From Liolophura sinensis (Eukaryota > Mollusca > Polyplacophora > Chitonida > Chitonidae), in assembly GCF_032854445.1 (NCBI RefSeq), contig NW_027018230.1, forward strand, positions 1-53,817: 53,817 nt of DNA, given 5' to 3'. Position numbers and translations under genes: made by a program. The stretch's first letter is position 1; every line of letters starts with the position of its first letter. Under the pieces are notes generated by a model. The model had not been told where the DNA came from, did no database searches, and saw only the letters and a program-made list of their open reading frames with translations. Shown one piece after another: positions 1 to 11,759 of this stretch.

Positions 1-191
1 TTCCAATGCTGCTGGTAAGAGGCCTAATCCGACGTTATTTTGTGAGGAGAATTCGAATGGTGCAAACCGCGTTGCTCTCCGACATTACCATATACAAATG
101 GTGTGGTTTTTCAACATGTAGATAAAGACATTGAGTTTGTCTTCGACTTAGAAGTAAGACAATTGCTGGATGAGTTAAATGGGCTTGGCTC
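1..191 (+). repeat. Truncated monomer T, left part cut by window edge
   Basis: The window opens inside a monomer at TTCCAATGCTGCTGG and shows the T junction near 83-95, here with one C missing (GACATTACC). This shows that at least one more HOR copy lies to the left. Confidence 0.88.
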
Positions 192-1284
192 AAAGATTTT
201 GACGTCTTCTGGGCTACCGAAGGGCACATAACTTATAATTAAAAGTTGAATATAGTAATGACCAGTCGCGATGGTACAATAGTAAATGTAGCCAAATTTC
301 AATTAGCAAAAAGCCCGGGGAAAAAATCCAGAAGTGGAAAAACTGTTCCAATGCTGCTGGTAAGAGGCTATTCCGACGTATTTTGTGACGAGAAATCGAA
401 TGGTGCAACTGCGTTGCTCTCCGACCAATACTTTTGGCTGTAGCGACAATTAAATGAGCATTTATGTGAAAATCACGTGCCCAGCTACGGCTCTTACTCC
501 ATGGAAACCAAGGAAATTTGCAATTTTTCAACAGCTGGAGATTTCTGGCCCAATTGCGCATCTTTTGGCACCTTATTGATGTGGTTCAGTGTTCAATTGT
601 ACTTTTTCCAGCAGATTATATCAAGTACCTTGTGTTTTTTATATACAAATGGTGTAGTTTTCAACATGTAGATAAAGACATTGAGTTTGTCTTCGACTTA
701 GAAGTAAGACCTTTGCTGGGTGAGTTAAATGGCTTGGCCCAAAGATTTGACGTCTTCTGGACTACCGAAGGGCACATAACTTATAATTAAAGTTGACTAT
801 AGTATTGACTAGTCGCGATGGTACATAGTAAATGTAGTGGATTTGAATCAGCAAAAAAATTAGGCAAAAATCCAAAAGTGGAAAAACTGTTCCAATGCTG
901 CTGTAAGAGGCTAATCCGACGTATTTTGTGACGAGAATCGAATGGTGCAAACCGCGTTGCTCTCCCGACCAATACTTTTGGCTGTAGCGACAATTGAATG
1001 AGAATTTATGTGAAAATTACGTGCCCAGCAACGGCTCTTACTCCATGGAAACCAAGGAAATTTGCAATTTTTCACAGCTGGAGATGCCTGGCCCAATTCC
1101 GCATCTTTTGGCACTTTATTGATGTGGGTCAGTGTTTAATTGTACTTTTTACAGCAGACTATATCAAGTACCTTGTGTTTTTTTATATACAAATGGTGTG
1201 TTTTTCAACATGTAGATAAAGACATTGAGTTTGTCTTCGACTTAGAAGTAGACAATTGCTGGATGAGTTAAATGGGCTTGGCCC

Positions 1285-1833
1285 AAAGATTTGACGTCTT
1301 CTGGGCTACCGAAGGGCACATAACTTATAATCAAAAAGTTGACTATAGTATGACCAGTCGCGATGGTACATTGTAAATGTAAGCCGATTTCAAATAGCAA
1401 AAAGACCAGGCAAAAATCCAAAAAGTGGAAAACCTGTTCCAATGCTGCTGGTAAGAGGCTAATCCGACGTATTTTGTGACGAAAAATCGAATGGTGCAAA
1501 CCGCGTTGCTCTCCGGCCACTACTTTTGGCTGTAGCGACAATTGAATGAGAATTTATGTGAAAGTTACGTGCCCAGCAACGGGCTCTTACTCCATGGAAA
1601 ACCACGGAAATTTGCAATTTTTCAACAGCTGGAGATTTCTGGCACAATAGCGCATCTTTTGGCACCTTATTGATGTTTGTCAGTGTTCAATTGTTCTTTT
1701 TCCAGCAGATTGTATCAAGTACCTTGTGTTTTTTATATACAAATGGTGTAGTTTTTCAACATGTAGATAGACATTGAGTTGTCTTCGACTTAGAAGTAAG
1801 ACATTTGCTGGGTGAGTTAAATGGGCTTGGCCC
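1285..1833 (+). repeat. C/D hybrid monomer marking loss of one unit
   Basis: The left part is C type: TTTCAAATAGC, GAAAACCTG, AAAGTTACGTG and GGCTCTTAC (to about 1592). The right part is D type: GATTTCTGGC (about 1632), TAGATAGACATT and GACTACTGAAGG just after the unit end. Intact copies have separate C and D units at this place. Crossover therefore lies between about 1593 and 1631, in sequence common to both parents, and removed one monomer length. This is the expected product of unequal exchange between in-register neighbouring monomers. Confidence 0.8.
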
Positions 1834-2383
1834 AAAGATTTGACGTCTTCTGGACTACTGAAGGGCACATAACTTATAATTAAAAGTTGAATATAGTAAT
1901 GACCAGTCGCGATGGTACATAGTAAATGTAGTGGATTTGAATCAGCAAAAAGATCAGGCAAAAAATCCAAAAGTGGAAAAAACTGTTTCCAATGCTGCTA
2001 GTAACAGGCTAATCCGACGTAGTTTGTGACGAGAATTCGAATGGTGCAAACCGCGTTGCTCTCCGACCAATACTTTTGGCTGTAGCGACAATTAAATGAG
2101 CATTTATGTGAAAATCACGTGCCTAGCAACGGCACTTACTCCATGGAAACCAAGGAAATTTGCAATTTTTCAACAGCTGGAGAAGCCTGGCACAATTGCG
2201 CATCTTTTGGCACCTTATTGATGTGGGTCAGTGTTCATTTGTACTTTTTACAGCAGACTGTATCAAGTACCTTGTGTTTTTATATACAAATGGTGTGGTT
2301 TTTCAACATGTAGATAAAGACATTGAGTTTGTCTTCGACTTAGAAGTCAGACAATTGCTGAATGAGTTAAATGGGCTTGGCCC

Positions 2384-2724
2384 AAAGATTTGACGTGTTC
2401 TGGGCTACCGAATGGCACATAGCTTTTAATCAAAAGTTGAATATAGTAATGACCAGTCGCGATGGTACATTGTAAATGTAGCCGATTTCAAATTAGCAAA
2501 AAGCCCAGGCAAAAATCCAAAAGTGACAAAACTGTTCCAATGCTGCTGGTAAGAGGCTAATCCGACGTATTTTGTGAGGAGAATTCGAATGGTGCAAACC
2601 GCGTTGCTCTCCGACCATTACCATATACAAATGGTGTGGTTTTTCAACATGTAGATAAAGACATTGAGTTTGTCTTCGACTTAGAAGTAAGACAATTGCT
2701 GGATGAGTTAAATGGGCTTGGCTC
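2384..2724 (+). repeat. Truncated monomer T, end of HOR copy 1
   Basis: The junction GACCATTACCATATAC lies at about 2613-2628. The unit is 341 bp because of a single-base difference of the kind common in this indel-rich part of the window. Confidence 0.9.
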
Positions 2725-4112
2725 AAAGATTTGACGTCTTCTGGGCTACCGAAGGGCACATAACTTATAATTAAAAGTTGAATATAGTAATGACCAGTCG
2801 CGATGGTACATAGTAAATGTAGCCAATTTCAATTAGCAAAAAGCCCGGGAAAACATCCAGAAGTGGAAAAACCTGTTCCAATGCTGCTGGTAAGAGGCTA
2901 TTCCGACGTATTTTGTGACGAGAAATCGAATGGTGCAAACTGCGTTGCTCTCCGACCAATACTTTTGGCTGTAGCGACAATTAAATGAGCATTTATGTGA
3001 AAATCACGTGCCCCAGCAACGGCTCTTACTCCATGGAAACCACGAAATTTGCAATTTTTCAACAGCTGGAGATTTCCGGCCCAATTGCGCATCTTTTGGC
3101 ACCTTATTGATGTGGGTCAGTGTTCAATTGTACTTTTTCCAGCAGATTGTATCAAGTACCTTATGTTTTTTATATACAAATGGTGTAGTTTTTCAACATG
3201 TAGATAAAGACATTGAGTTTGTCTTCGACTTAGAAGTAAGACATTTGCTGGGTGAGTTAAATGGGCTTGGCCCAAAGATTTGACGTCTTCTGGACTACCG
3301 AAGGGCACATAACTTATAATCAAAAGTTGACTATAGTAATGACCAGTCGCGATGGCAACATAGTAAATGTAGTGGATTTGAATCAGCAAAAAAATTAGGC
3401 AAAAATCCCAAAGTGGAAAAACTGTTCCAATGCTGCTGGTAAGAGGCTAATCCGACGTACTTTTGTTGACGAGAAATCGAATGGTGCAAACCGCGTTGCT
3501 CTCCGACCAATACTTTTGGCTGTAGCGACAATTGAATGAGAATTTATGTGAAAGTTACGTGCCCAGCAACGGCTCTTACTCCATGGAAACCAAGGAAATT
3601 GCAATTTTTCAACAGCTGGAGATGCCTGGCCCAATTGCGCATCTTTTGGCACCTTATTGATGTGGGTCAGTGTTTAATTGTACTTTTTACAGCAGACTAT
3701 ATCAAGTACCTTGTGTTTTTTGTATACAAATGGTGTGGTTTTTCAACATGTAGATAAAGACATTGAGTTTGTTTTCGACTTAGAAGTAAGACAATTGCTG
3801 GATGAGTTAAATGGGCTTGGCCCAAAGATTTGACGTCTTCTGGCTACCGAAGGGCACATAACTTATAATCAAAAGTTGACTATAGTAATGACCAGTCGCG
3901 ATGGTACATTGTAAATGTAGCCGATTTCAAATAGCAAAAAGACCAGGCAAAAATCCAAAAGTGGAAAAACCTGTTCCAATGCTGCTGGTAAGAGGCTAAT
4001 CCGACGTATTTTGTGACGAAAAATCGAATGGTGCAAACCGCGTTGCTCTCCGGCCAATACTTTTGGCTGTAGCGACAATTGAATGAGAATTTATGTGAAA
4101 GTTACGTGCCCA

Positions 4113-4148
4113 GCAACGGCTCTTACTCCAGCAACGGCTCTTACTCCA
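4113..4148 (+). repeat. 18-bp direct tandem duplication inside monomer C
   Basis: GCAACGGCTCTTACTCCA occurs twice in a row (4113-4130 and 4131-4148). The corresponding C units of the other HOR copies carry it once. Eighteen bases is six codons, so the overlapping open frame stays open, but nothing suggests that the frame is used. Confidence 0.9.
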
Positions 4149-4934
4149 TGGAAACCACGGAAATTTGCAATTTTTCAACAGCTGGAGATGCCTGGCCCAA
4201 TTGCGCATCTTTTGGCACCTTATTGATGTTTGTCAGTGTTCAATTGTACTTTTTACAGCAGACTATATCAAGTACCTTGTGTTTTTTATAAACAAATGGT
4301 GTAGTTTTTCATCATGTAGATAAAGACATTGAGTTTGTCTTCGACTTAGAAGTAAGACAATTGCTGGATGAGTTAAATGGGCTTGGCCCAAAGATTTGAC
4401 GTCTTCTGGGGTACAAAGGGCACATAACTTATAATCAAAAGTTGAATATAATAATGACCAGTCGCGATGTTACACAGTAAATGTAGCGGATTTCAATCGG
4501 CAAAAAGACCAGGCAAAAATCCAAAAGTGGAAAAACTGTTCCAATGCTGCTGGTAAGAGGCTAATCCGACGTATTTTGTGACGAGAAATCGAATGGTGCA
4601 AACTGCGTTGCTCTCCGACCAATACTTTTGGCTGTAGCGACAATTAAATGAGCATTTATGTGAAAATCACGTGCCCAGCAACGGATCATACTCCATGGAA
4701 ACCACGGAAATTTGCAATTTTTCAACAGCTGGAGATTTCTGGCCCAATAGCGCATCTTTTGGCACCTTATTGATGTTTGTCAGTGTTCAATTGTTCTTTT
4801 TCCAGCAGACTGTATCAAGTACCTTGTGTTTTTTATATACAAATGGTGTAGTTTTTCAACATGTAGATAGACATTGAGTTTGTCTTCGACTTAGAAGTAA
4901 GACATTTGCTGGGTGAGTTAAATGGGCTTGGCCC

Positions 4935-5265
4935 AAAGATTTGACGTCTTCTGGACTACTGAAGGGCACATAACTTATAATTAAAAGTTGAATATAGTAA
5001 TGACCAGTCGCGATGGTACATAGTAAATGTAGTGGATTTGAATCAGCAAAAAGATCAGGCAAAAATCCAAAAGTGGAAAACTGTTCCAATGCTGCTAGTA
5101 ACAGGCTAATCCGACGTAGTTTGTGACGAGAATTCGAATGGTGCAAACCGCGTTGCTCTCCGACCAATACTTTTGGCTGTAGCGACAATTAAATGAGCAT
5201 TTATGTGAAAATAACGTGCCTAGCAACGGCACTTACTCCATGGAAACCAAGGAAATTTGCAATTT
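4935..5265 (+). repeat. Monomer E with private 217-bp deletion
   Basis: The E unit of copy 2 jumps from GGAAATTTGCAATTTTT directly to AGATTTGACGTGTTCTGG at 5267/5268. The region from CAACAGCTGG to the GCCCAA before the anchor is missing. Equivalent E units at 7794-8341 and 10872-11419 are intact. There is little microhomology at the junction, and the unit lies in the indel-rich left part of the window, so an assembly or read artefact is possible. Confidence 0.75.
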
Positions 5266-5603
5266 TTAGATTTGACGTGTTCTGGGCTACCGAATGGCAC
5301 ATAACTTTTAATCAAAAGTTGAATATAGTAATGACCAGTCGCGATGGTACATTGTAAATGTAGCCGATTTCAATTAGCAAAAAGCCCAGGCAAAAATCCA
5401 AAGTGACAAAACTGTTCCAATGCTGCTGGTAAGAGGCTAATCCGACGTATTTTGTGAGGAGAATTCGAATGGTGCAAACGCGTTGCTCTCCGACCATTAC
5501 CATATACAAATGGTGTGGTTTTTCAACATGTAGATAAAGACATTGAGTTTGTCTTCGACTTAGAAGTAAGACAATTGCTGGATGAGTTAAATGGGCTTGG
5601 CTC
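5266..5603 (+). repeat. Truncated monomer T, end of HOR copy 2
   Basis: The junction is at about 5491-5506. The unit is 338 bp, with small indels such as CAAACGCGTTG (one C missing) near 5477. Confidence 0.88.
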
Positions 5604-8600
5604 AAAGATTTGACGTCTTCTGGGCTACCGAAGGGCACATAACTTATAATTAAAAGTTGAATATAGTAATGACCAGTCGCGATGGTACATAGTAAATGTA
5701 GCCAATTTCAATTAGCAAAAAGCCCGGGAAAAAATCCAGAAGTGGAAAAACTGTTCCAATGCTGCTGGTAAGAGGCTATTCCGACGTATTTTGTGACGAG
5801 AAATCGAATGGTGCAAACTGCGTTGCTCTCCGACCAATACTTTTGGCTGTAGCGACAATTAAATGAGCATTTATGTGAAAATCACGTGCCCAGCAACGGC
5901 TCTTACTCCATGGAAACCACGGAAATTTGCAATTTTTCAACAGCTGGAGATTTCTGGCCCAATTGCGCATCTTTTGGCACCTTATTGATGTTTGTCAGTG
6001 TTCAAATTGTACTTTTTCCAGCAGATTGTATCAAGTACCTTATGTTTTTTATATACAAATGGTGTAGTTTTTCAACATGTAGATAAAGACATTGAGTTTG
6101 TCTTCGACTTAGAAGTAAGACATTTGCTGGGTGAGTTAAATGGGCTTGGCCCAAAGATTTGACGTCTTCTGGACTACCGAAGGGCACATAACTTATAATC
6201 AAAAGTTGACTATAGTAATGACCAGTCGCGATGGCACATAGTAAATGTAGTGGATTTGAATCAGCAAAAAAATTAGGCAAAAATCCAAAAGTGGAAAAAC
6301 TGTTCCAATGCTGCTGGTAAGAGGCTAATCCGACGTATTTTGTGACGAGAAATCGAATGGTGCAAACCGCGTTGCTCTCCGACCAATACTTTTGGCTGTA
6401 GCGACAATTGAATGAGAATTTATGTGAAAATTACGTGCCCAGCACGGCTCTTACTCCATGGAAACCAAGGAAATTTGCAATTTTTCAACAGCTGGAGATG
6501 CCTGGCCCAATTGCGCATCTTTTGGCACTTTATTGATGTGGGTCAGTGTTTTTAATTGTACTTTTTACAGCAGACTATATCAAGTACCTTGTGTTTTTTG
6601 TATACAAATGGTGTGGTTTTTCAACATGTAGATAAAGACATTGAGTTTGTTTTCGACTTAGAAGTAAGACAATTGCTGGATGAGTTAAATGGGCTTGGCC
6701 CAAAGATTTGACGTCTTCTGGGCTACCGAAGGGCACATAACTTATAATCAAAAGTTGACTATAGTAATGACCAGTCGCGATGGTACATTGTAAATGTAGC
6801 CGATTTCAAATAGCAAAAAAGACCAGGCAAAAATCCAAAGTGGAAAACCTGTTCCAATGCTGCTGGTAAGAGGCTAATCCGACGTATTTTGTGACGAAAA
6901 ATCGAATGGTGCAAACCGCGTTGCTCTCCGGCCAATACTTTTGGCTGTAGCGACAATTGAATGAGAATTTATGTGAAAGTTACGTGCCCAGCAACGGCTC
7001 TTACTCCATGGAAACCACGGAAATTTGCAAGTTTTCAACAGCTGGAGATGCCTGGCCCAATTGCGCATCTTTTGGCACCTTATTGATGTTTGTCAGTGTT
7101 CAATTGTACTTTTTACAGCAGACTATATCAAGTACCTTGTGTTTTTTATAAACAAATGGTGTGGTTTTTCATCATGTAGATAAAGACATTGAGTTTGTCT
7201 TCGACTTAGAAGTAAGACAATTGCTGGATGAGTTAAATGGGCTTGGCCCAAAGATTTGACGTCTTCTGGGGTACCAAAGGGCACATAACTTATAATCAAA
7301 AGTTGAATATAATAATGACCAGTCGCGATGTTACACAGTAAATGTAGCGGATTTCAATCGGCAAAAAGACCAGGCAAAAATCCAAAAGTGGAAAAACTGT
7401 TCCAATGCTGCTGGTAAGAGGCTAATCCGACGTATTTTGTGACGAGAAATCGAATGGTGCAAACCGCGTTGCTCTCCGACCAATACTTTTGGCTGTAGCG
7501 ACAATTAAATGAGCATTTATGTGAAAATCACGTGCCCAGCAACGGATCATACTCCATGGAAACCACGGAAATTTGCAATTTTTCAACAGCTGGAGATTTC
7601 TGGCCCAATAGCGCATCTTTTGGCACCTATTGATGTTTGTCAGTGTTCAATTGTTCTTTTTCCAGCAGACTGTATCAAGTACCTTGTGTTTTTTATATAC
7701 AAATGGTGTAGTTTTTCAACATGTAGATAGACATTGAGTTTGTCTTCGACTTAGAAGTAAGACATTTGCTGGTGAGTTAAATGGGCTTGGCCCAAAGATT
7801 TGACGTCTTCTGGACTACTGAAGGGCACATAACTTATAATTAAAAGTTGAATATAGTAATGACCAGTCGCGATGGTACATAGTAAATGTAGTGGATTTGA
7901 ATCAGCAAAATGATCAGGCAAAAATCCAAAAGTGGAAAAACTGTTCCAATGCTGCTAGTAACAGGCTAATCCGACGTAGTTTGTGACGAGAATTCGAATG
8001 GTGCAAACCGCGTTGCTCTCCGACCAATACTTTTGGCTGTAGCGACAATTAAATGAGCATTTATGTGAAAATAACTTGCCTAGCAACGGCACTTACTCCA
8101 TGGAAACCAAGGAAATTTGCAATTTTTCAACAGCTGGAGATGCCTGGCACAATTGCGCATCTTTTGGCACTTTATTGATGTGGGTCAGTGTTCATTTGTA
8201 CTTTTTACAGCAGACTGTATCAAGTACCTTGTGTTTTTTATATACAAATGGTGTGGTTTTTCAACATGTAGATAAAGACATTGAGTTTGTCTTCGACTTA
8301 GAAGTCAGACAATTGCTGGATGAGTTAAATGGGCTTGGCCCAAAGATTTGACGTGTTCTGGGCTACCGAATGGCACATAACTTTTAATCAAAAGTTGAAT
8401 ATAGTAATGACCAGTCGCGATGGTACATTGTAAATGTAGCCGATTTCAATTAGCAAAAAGCCCAGGCAAAAATCCAAAAGTGACAAAACTGTTCCAATGC
8501 TGCTGGTAAGAGGCTAATCCGACGTATTTTGTGAGGAGAATTCGAATGGTGCAAACCGCGTTGCTCTCCGACCATTACCATATACAAATGGTGTGGTTTT

Positions 8601-8681
8601 TCAACATGTAGATAAAGACATTGAGTTTGTCTTCGACTTAGAAGTAAGACAATTGCTGGATGAGTTAAATGGGCTTGGCTC
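5604..8681 (+). repeat. HOR copy 3 (alpha variant), 3078 bp
   Basis: This is a complete A-B-C-D-E-T copy. It shares CCTTATG (A) and GTATACAAATGG (B) with copy 2 and partial copy 5. Several single-base indels remain (AGCACGGCTC near 6442, GCACCTATTG near 7623, GCTGGTGAG near 7769); these cancel to give the same total length as copy 4. Its E unit reads AATAACTTGCC where copy 4 has AATCACGTGCC. Confidence 0.9.
8342..8681 (+). repeat. Truncated monomer T (340 bp), end of HOR copy 3
   Basis: This monomer lacks 208 bp between TTGCTCTCCGACCA and ATATACAAATGG; the join is at about 8575-8581 and reads GACCATTACCATATAC. In full monomers the left flank continues CAATACTTTTGG. The removed part includes the CACGTG site, CCATGG and CAGCTG. 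T also carries GTGAGGAGAATTCG and GGCTCAAAG, which mark it as one lineage copied with the HOR rather than repeated independent deletions. Confidence 0.93.
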
Positions 8682-11600
8682 AAAGATTTGACGTCTTCTG
8701 GGCTACCGAAGGGCACATAACTTATAATTAAAAGTTGAATATAGTAATGACCAGTCGCGATGGTACATAGTAAATGTAGCCAATTTCAATTAGCAAAAAG
8801 CCCGGGAAAAAATCCAGAAGTGGAAAAACTGTTCCAATGCTGCTGGTAAGAGGCTATTCCGACGTATTTTGTGACGAGAAATCGAATGGTGCAAACTGCG
8901 TTGCTCTCCGACCAATACTTTTGGCTGTAGCGACAATTAAATGAGCATTTATGTGAAAATCACGTGCCCAGCTACGGCTCTTACTCCATGGAAACCAAGG
9001 AAATTTGCAATTTTTCAACAGCTGGAGATTTCTGGCCCAATTGCGCATCTTTTGGCACCTTATTGATGTGGGTCAGTGTTCAATTGTACTTTTTCCAGCA
9101 GATTATATCAAGTACCTTGTGTTTTTTATATACAAATGGTGTAGTTTTTCAACATGTAGATAAAGACATTGAGTTTGTCTTCGACTTAGAAGTAAGACCT
9201 TTGCTGGGTGAGTTAAATGGGCTTGGCCCAAAGATTTGACGTCTTCTGGGCTACCGAAGGGCACATAACTTATAATTAAAAGTTGACTATAGTATTGACC
9301 AGTCGCGATGGTACATAGTAAATGTAGTGGATTTGAATCAGCAAAAAAATTAGGCAAAAATCCAAAAGTGGAAAAACTGTTCCAATGCTGCTGGTAAGAG
9401 GCTAATCCGACGTATTTTGTGACGAGAAATCGAATGGTGCAAACCGCGTTGCTCTCCGACCAATACTTTTGGCTGTAGCGACAATTGAATGAGAATTTAT
9501 GTGAAAATTACGTGCCCAGCAACGGCTCTTACTCCATGGAAACCAAGGAAATTTGCAATTTTTCAACAGCTGGAGATGCCTGGCCCAATTCCGCATCTTT
9601 TGGCACTTTATTGATGTGGGTCAGTGTTTAATTGTACTTTTTACAGCAGACTATATCAAGTACCTTGTGTTTTTTATATACAAATGGTGTGGTTTTTCAA
9701 CATGTAGATAAAGACATTGAGTTTGTCTTCGACTTAGAAGTAAGACAATTGCTGGATGAGTTAAATGGGCTTGGCCCAAAGATTTGACGTCTTCTGGGCT
9801 ACCGAAGGGCACATAACTTATAATCAAAAGTTGACTATAGTAATGACCAGTCGCGATGGTACATTGTAAATGTAGCCGATTTCAAATAGCAAAAAGACCA
9901 GGCAAAAATCCAAAAGTGGAAAACCTGTTCCAATGCTGCTGGTAAGAGACTAATCCGACGTATTTTGTGACGAAAAATCGAATGGTGCAAACTGCGTTGC
10001 TCTCCGGCCAATACTTTTGGCTGTAGCGACAATTGAATGAGAATTTATGTGAAAGTTACGTGCCCAGCAACGGCTCTTACTCCATGGAAACCACGGAAAT
10101 TTGCAAGTTTTCAACAGCTGGAGATGCCTGGCCCAATTGCGCATCTTTTGGCACCTTATTGATGTTTGTCAGTGTTCAATTGTACTTTTTACAGCAGACT
10201 ATATCAAGTACCTTGTGTTTTTTATAAACAAATGGTGTGGTTTTTCATCATGTAGATAAAGACATTGAGTTTGTCTTCGACTTAGAAGTAAGACAATTGC
10301 TGGATGAGTTAAATGGGCTTGGCCCAAAGATTTGACGTCTTCTGGGGTACCAAAGGGCACATAACTTATAATCAAAAGTTGAATATAATAATGACCAGTC
10401 GCGATGTTACACATTAAATGTAGCGGATTTCAATCGGCAAAAAGACCAGGCAAAAATCCAAAAGTGGAAAAACTGTTCCAATGCTGCTGGTAAGAGGCTA
10501 ATCCGACGTATTTTGTGACGAGAAATCGAATGGTGCAAACCGCGTTGCTCTCCGGCCAATACTTTTGGCTGTAGCGACAATTAAATGAGCATTTATGTGA
10601 AAATCACGTGCCCAGCAACGGATCATACTCCATGGAAACCACGGAAATTTGCAATTTTTCAACAGCTGGAGATTTCTGGCCCAATAGCGCATCTTTTGGC
10701 ACCTTATTGATGTTTGTCAGTGTTCAATTGTTCTTTTTCCAGCAGATTGTATCAAGTACCTTGTGTTTTTTATATACAAATGGTGTAGTTTTTCAACATG
10801 TAGATAGACATTGAGTTTGTCTTCGACTTAGAAGTAAGACATTTGCTGGGTGAGTTAAATGGGCTTGGCCCAAAGATTTGACGTCTTCTGGACTACTGAA
10901 GGGCACATAACTTATAATTAAAAGTTGAATATAGTAATGACCAGTCGCGATGGTACATAGTAAATGTAGTGGATTTGAATCAGCAAAAAGATCAGGCAAA
11001 AATCCAAAAGTGGAAAAACTGTTCCAATGCTGCTAGTAACAGGCTAATCCGACGTAGTTTGTGACGAGAATTCGAATGGTGCAAACCGCGTTGCTCTCCG
11101 ACCAATACTTTTGGCTGTAGCGACAATTAAATGAGCATTTATGTGAAAATCACGTGCCTAGCAACGGCACTTACTCCATGGAAACCAAGGAAATTTGCAA
11201 TTTTTCAACAGCTGGAGATGCCTGGCACAATTGCGCATCTTTTGGCACTTTATTGATGTGGGTCAGTGTTCATTTGTACTTTTTACAGCAGACTGTATCA
11301 AGTACCTTGTGTTTTTTATATACAAATGGTGTGGTTTTTCAACATGTAGATAAAGACATTGAGTTTGTCTTCGACTTAGAAGTCAGACAATTGCTGAATG
11401 AGTTAAATGGGCTTGGCCCAAAGATTTGACGTGTTCTGGGCTACCGAATGGCACATAACTTTTAATCAAAAGTTGAATATAGTAATGACCAGTCGCAATG
11501 GTACATTGTAAATGTAGCCGATTTCAATTAGCAAAAAGCCCAGGCAAAAATCCAAAAGTGACAAAACTGTTCCAATGCTGCTGGTAAGAGGCTAATCCGA

Positions 11601-11759
11601 CGTATTTTGTGAGGAGAATTCGAATGGTGCAAACCGCGTTGCTCTCCGACCATTACCATATACAAATGGTGTGGTTTTTCAACATGTAGATAAAGACATT
11701 GAGTTTGTCTTCGACTTAGAAGTAAGACAATTGCTGGATGAGTTAAATGGGCTTGGCTC
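8682..11759 (+). repeat. HOR copy 4 (beta variant), 3078 bp, reference copy
   Basis: This is the cleanest complete copy: A 8682-9229, B 9230-9777, C 9778-10325, D 10326-10871 (546 bp, two bases lost in TAGATAGACA), E 10872-11419, T 11420-11759 (340 bp). No frame-disturbing single-base indels were noticed relative to the consensus of later monomers. Its private variants match copy 1. Confidence 0.93.
11420..11759 (+). repeat. Truncated monomer T (340 bp), end of HOR copy 4
   Basis: It has the same 208-bp deletion and the same junction sequence (about 11653-11659) as the T unit 3078 bp upstream. Confidence 0.93.

Larger units (their letters stand above)
192..2724 (+). repeat. HOR copy 1 (beta variant), one monomer short
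   Basis: The unit order is A, B, C/D hybrid, E, T. It matches copy 4 rather than copies 2 and 3 at private sites: GCTACGGCTC (near 485), CTTTGCTGGG (711), GATTATATC (613), AGTATTGAC (802), AATTCCGCATC (1095) and GCTGAATGAG (2357). One 548-bp monomer is missing because C and D are fused in the unit 1285-1833. Many single-base insertions and deletions are scattered through it, for example an extra T at about 200 and a missing G near 730. Confidence 0.85.
2725..5603 (+). repeat. HOR copy 2 (alpha variant) with an 18-bp duplication and a 217-bp deletion
   Basis: All six unit types A-B-C-D-E-T are present. Alpha-variant sites are CCTTATGTTTTTT in A and TTTGTATACAAA plus GTTTTCGAC in B, shared with copy 3 and partial copy 5. 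The copy is about 199 bp shorter than 3078 because E has lost about 217 bp at 5267/5268 while C has gained an 18-bp tandem duplication at 4113-4148. Confidence 0.85.

Noticed and set aside
8530-8570. CENP-B box
   Set aside because: I looked for TTCG followed by the spaced A and CGGG of the box on both strands around TTCGAATGG, CTTCGACTT and AATCCGACG. None fits the essential positions.
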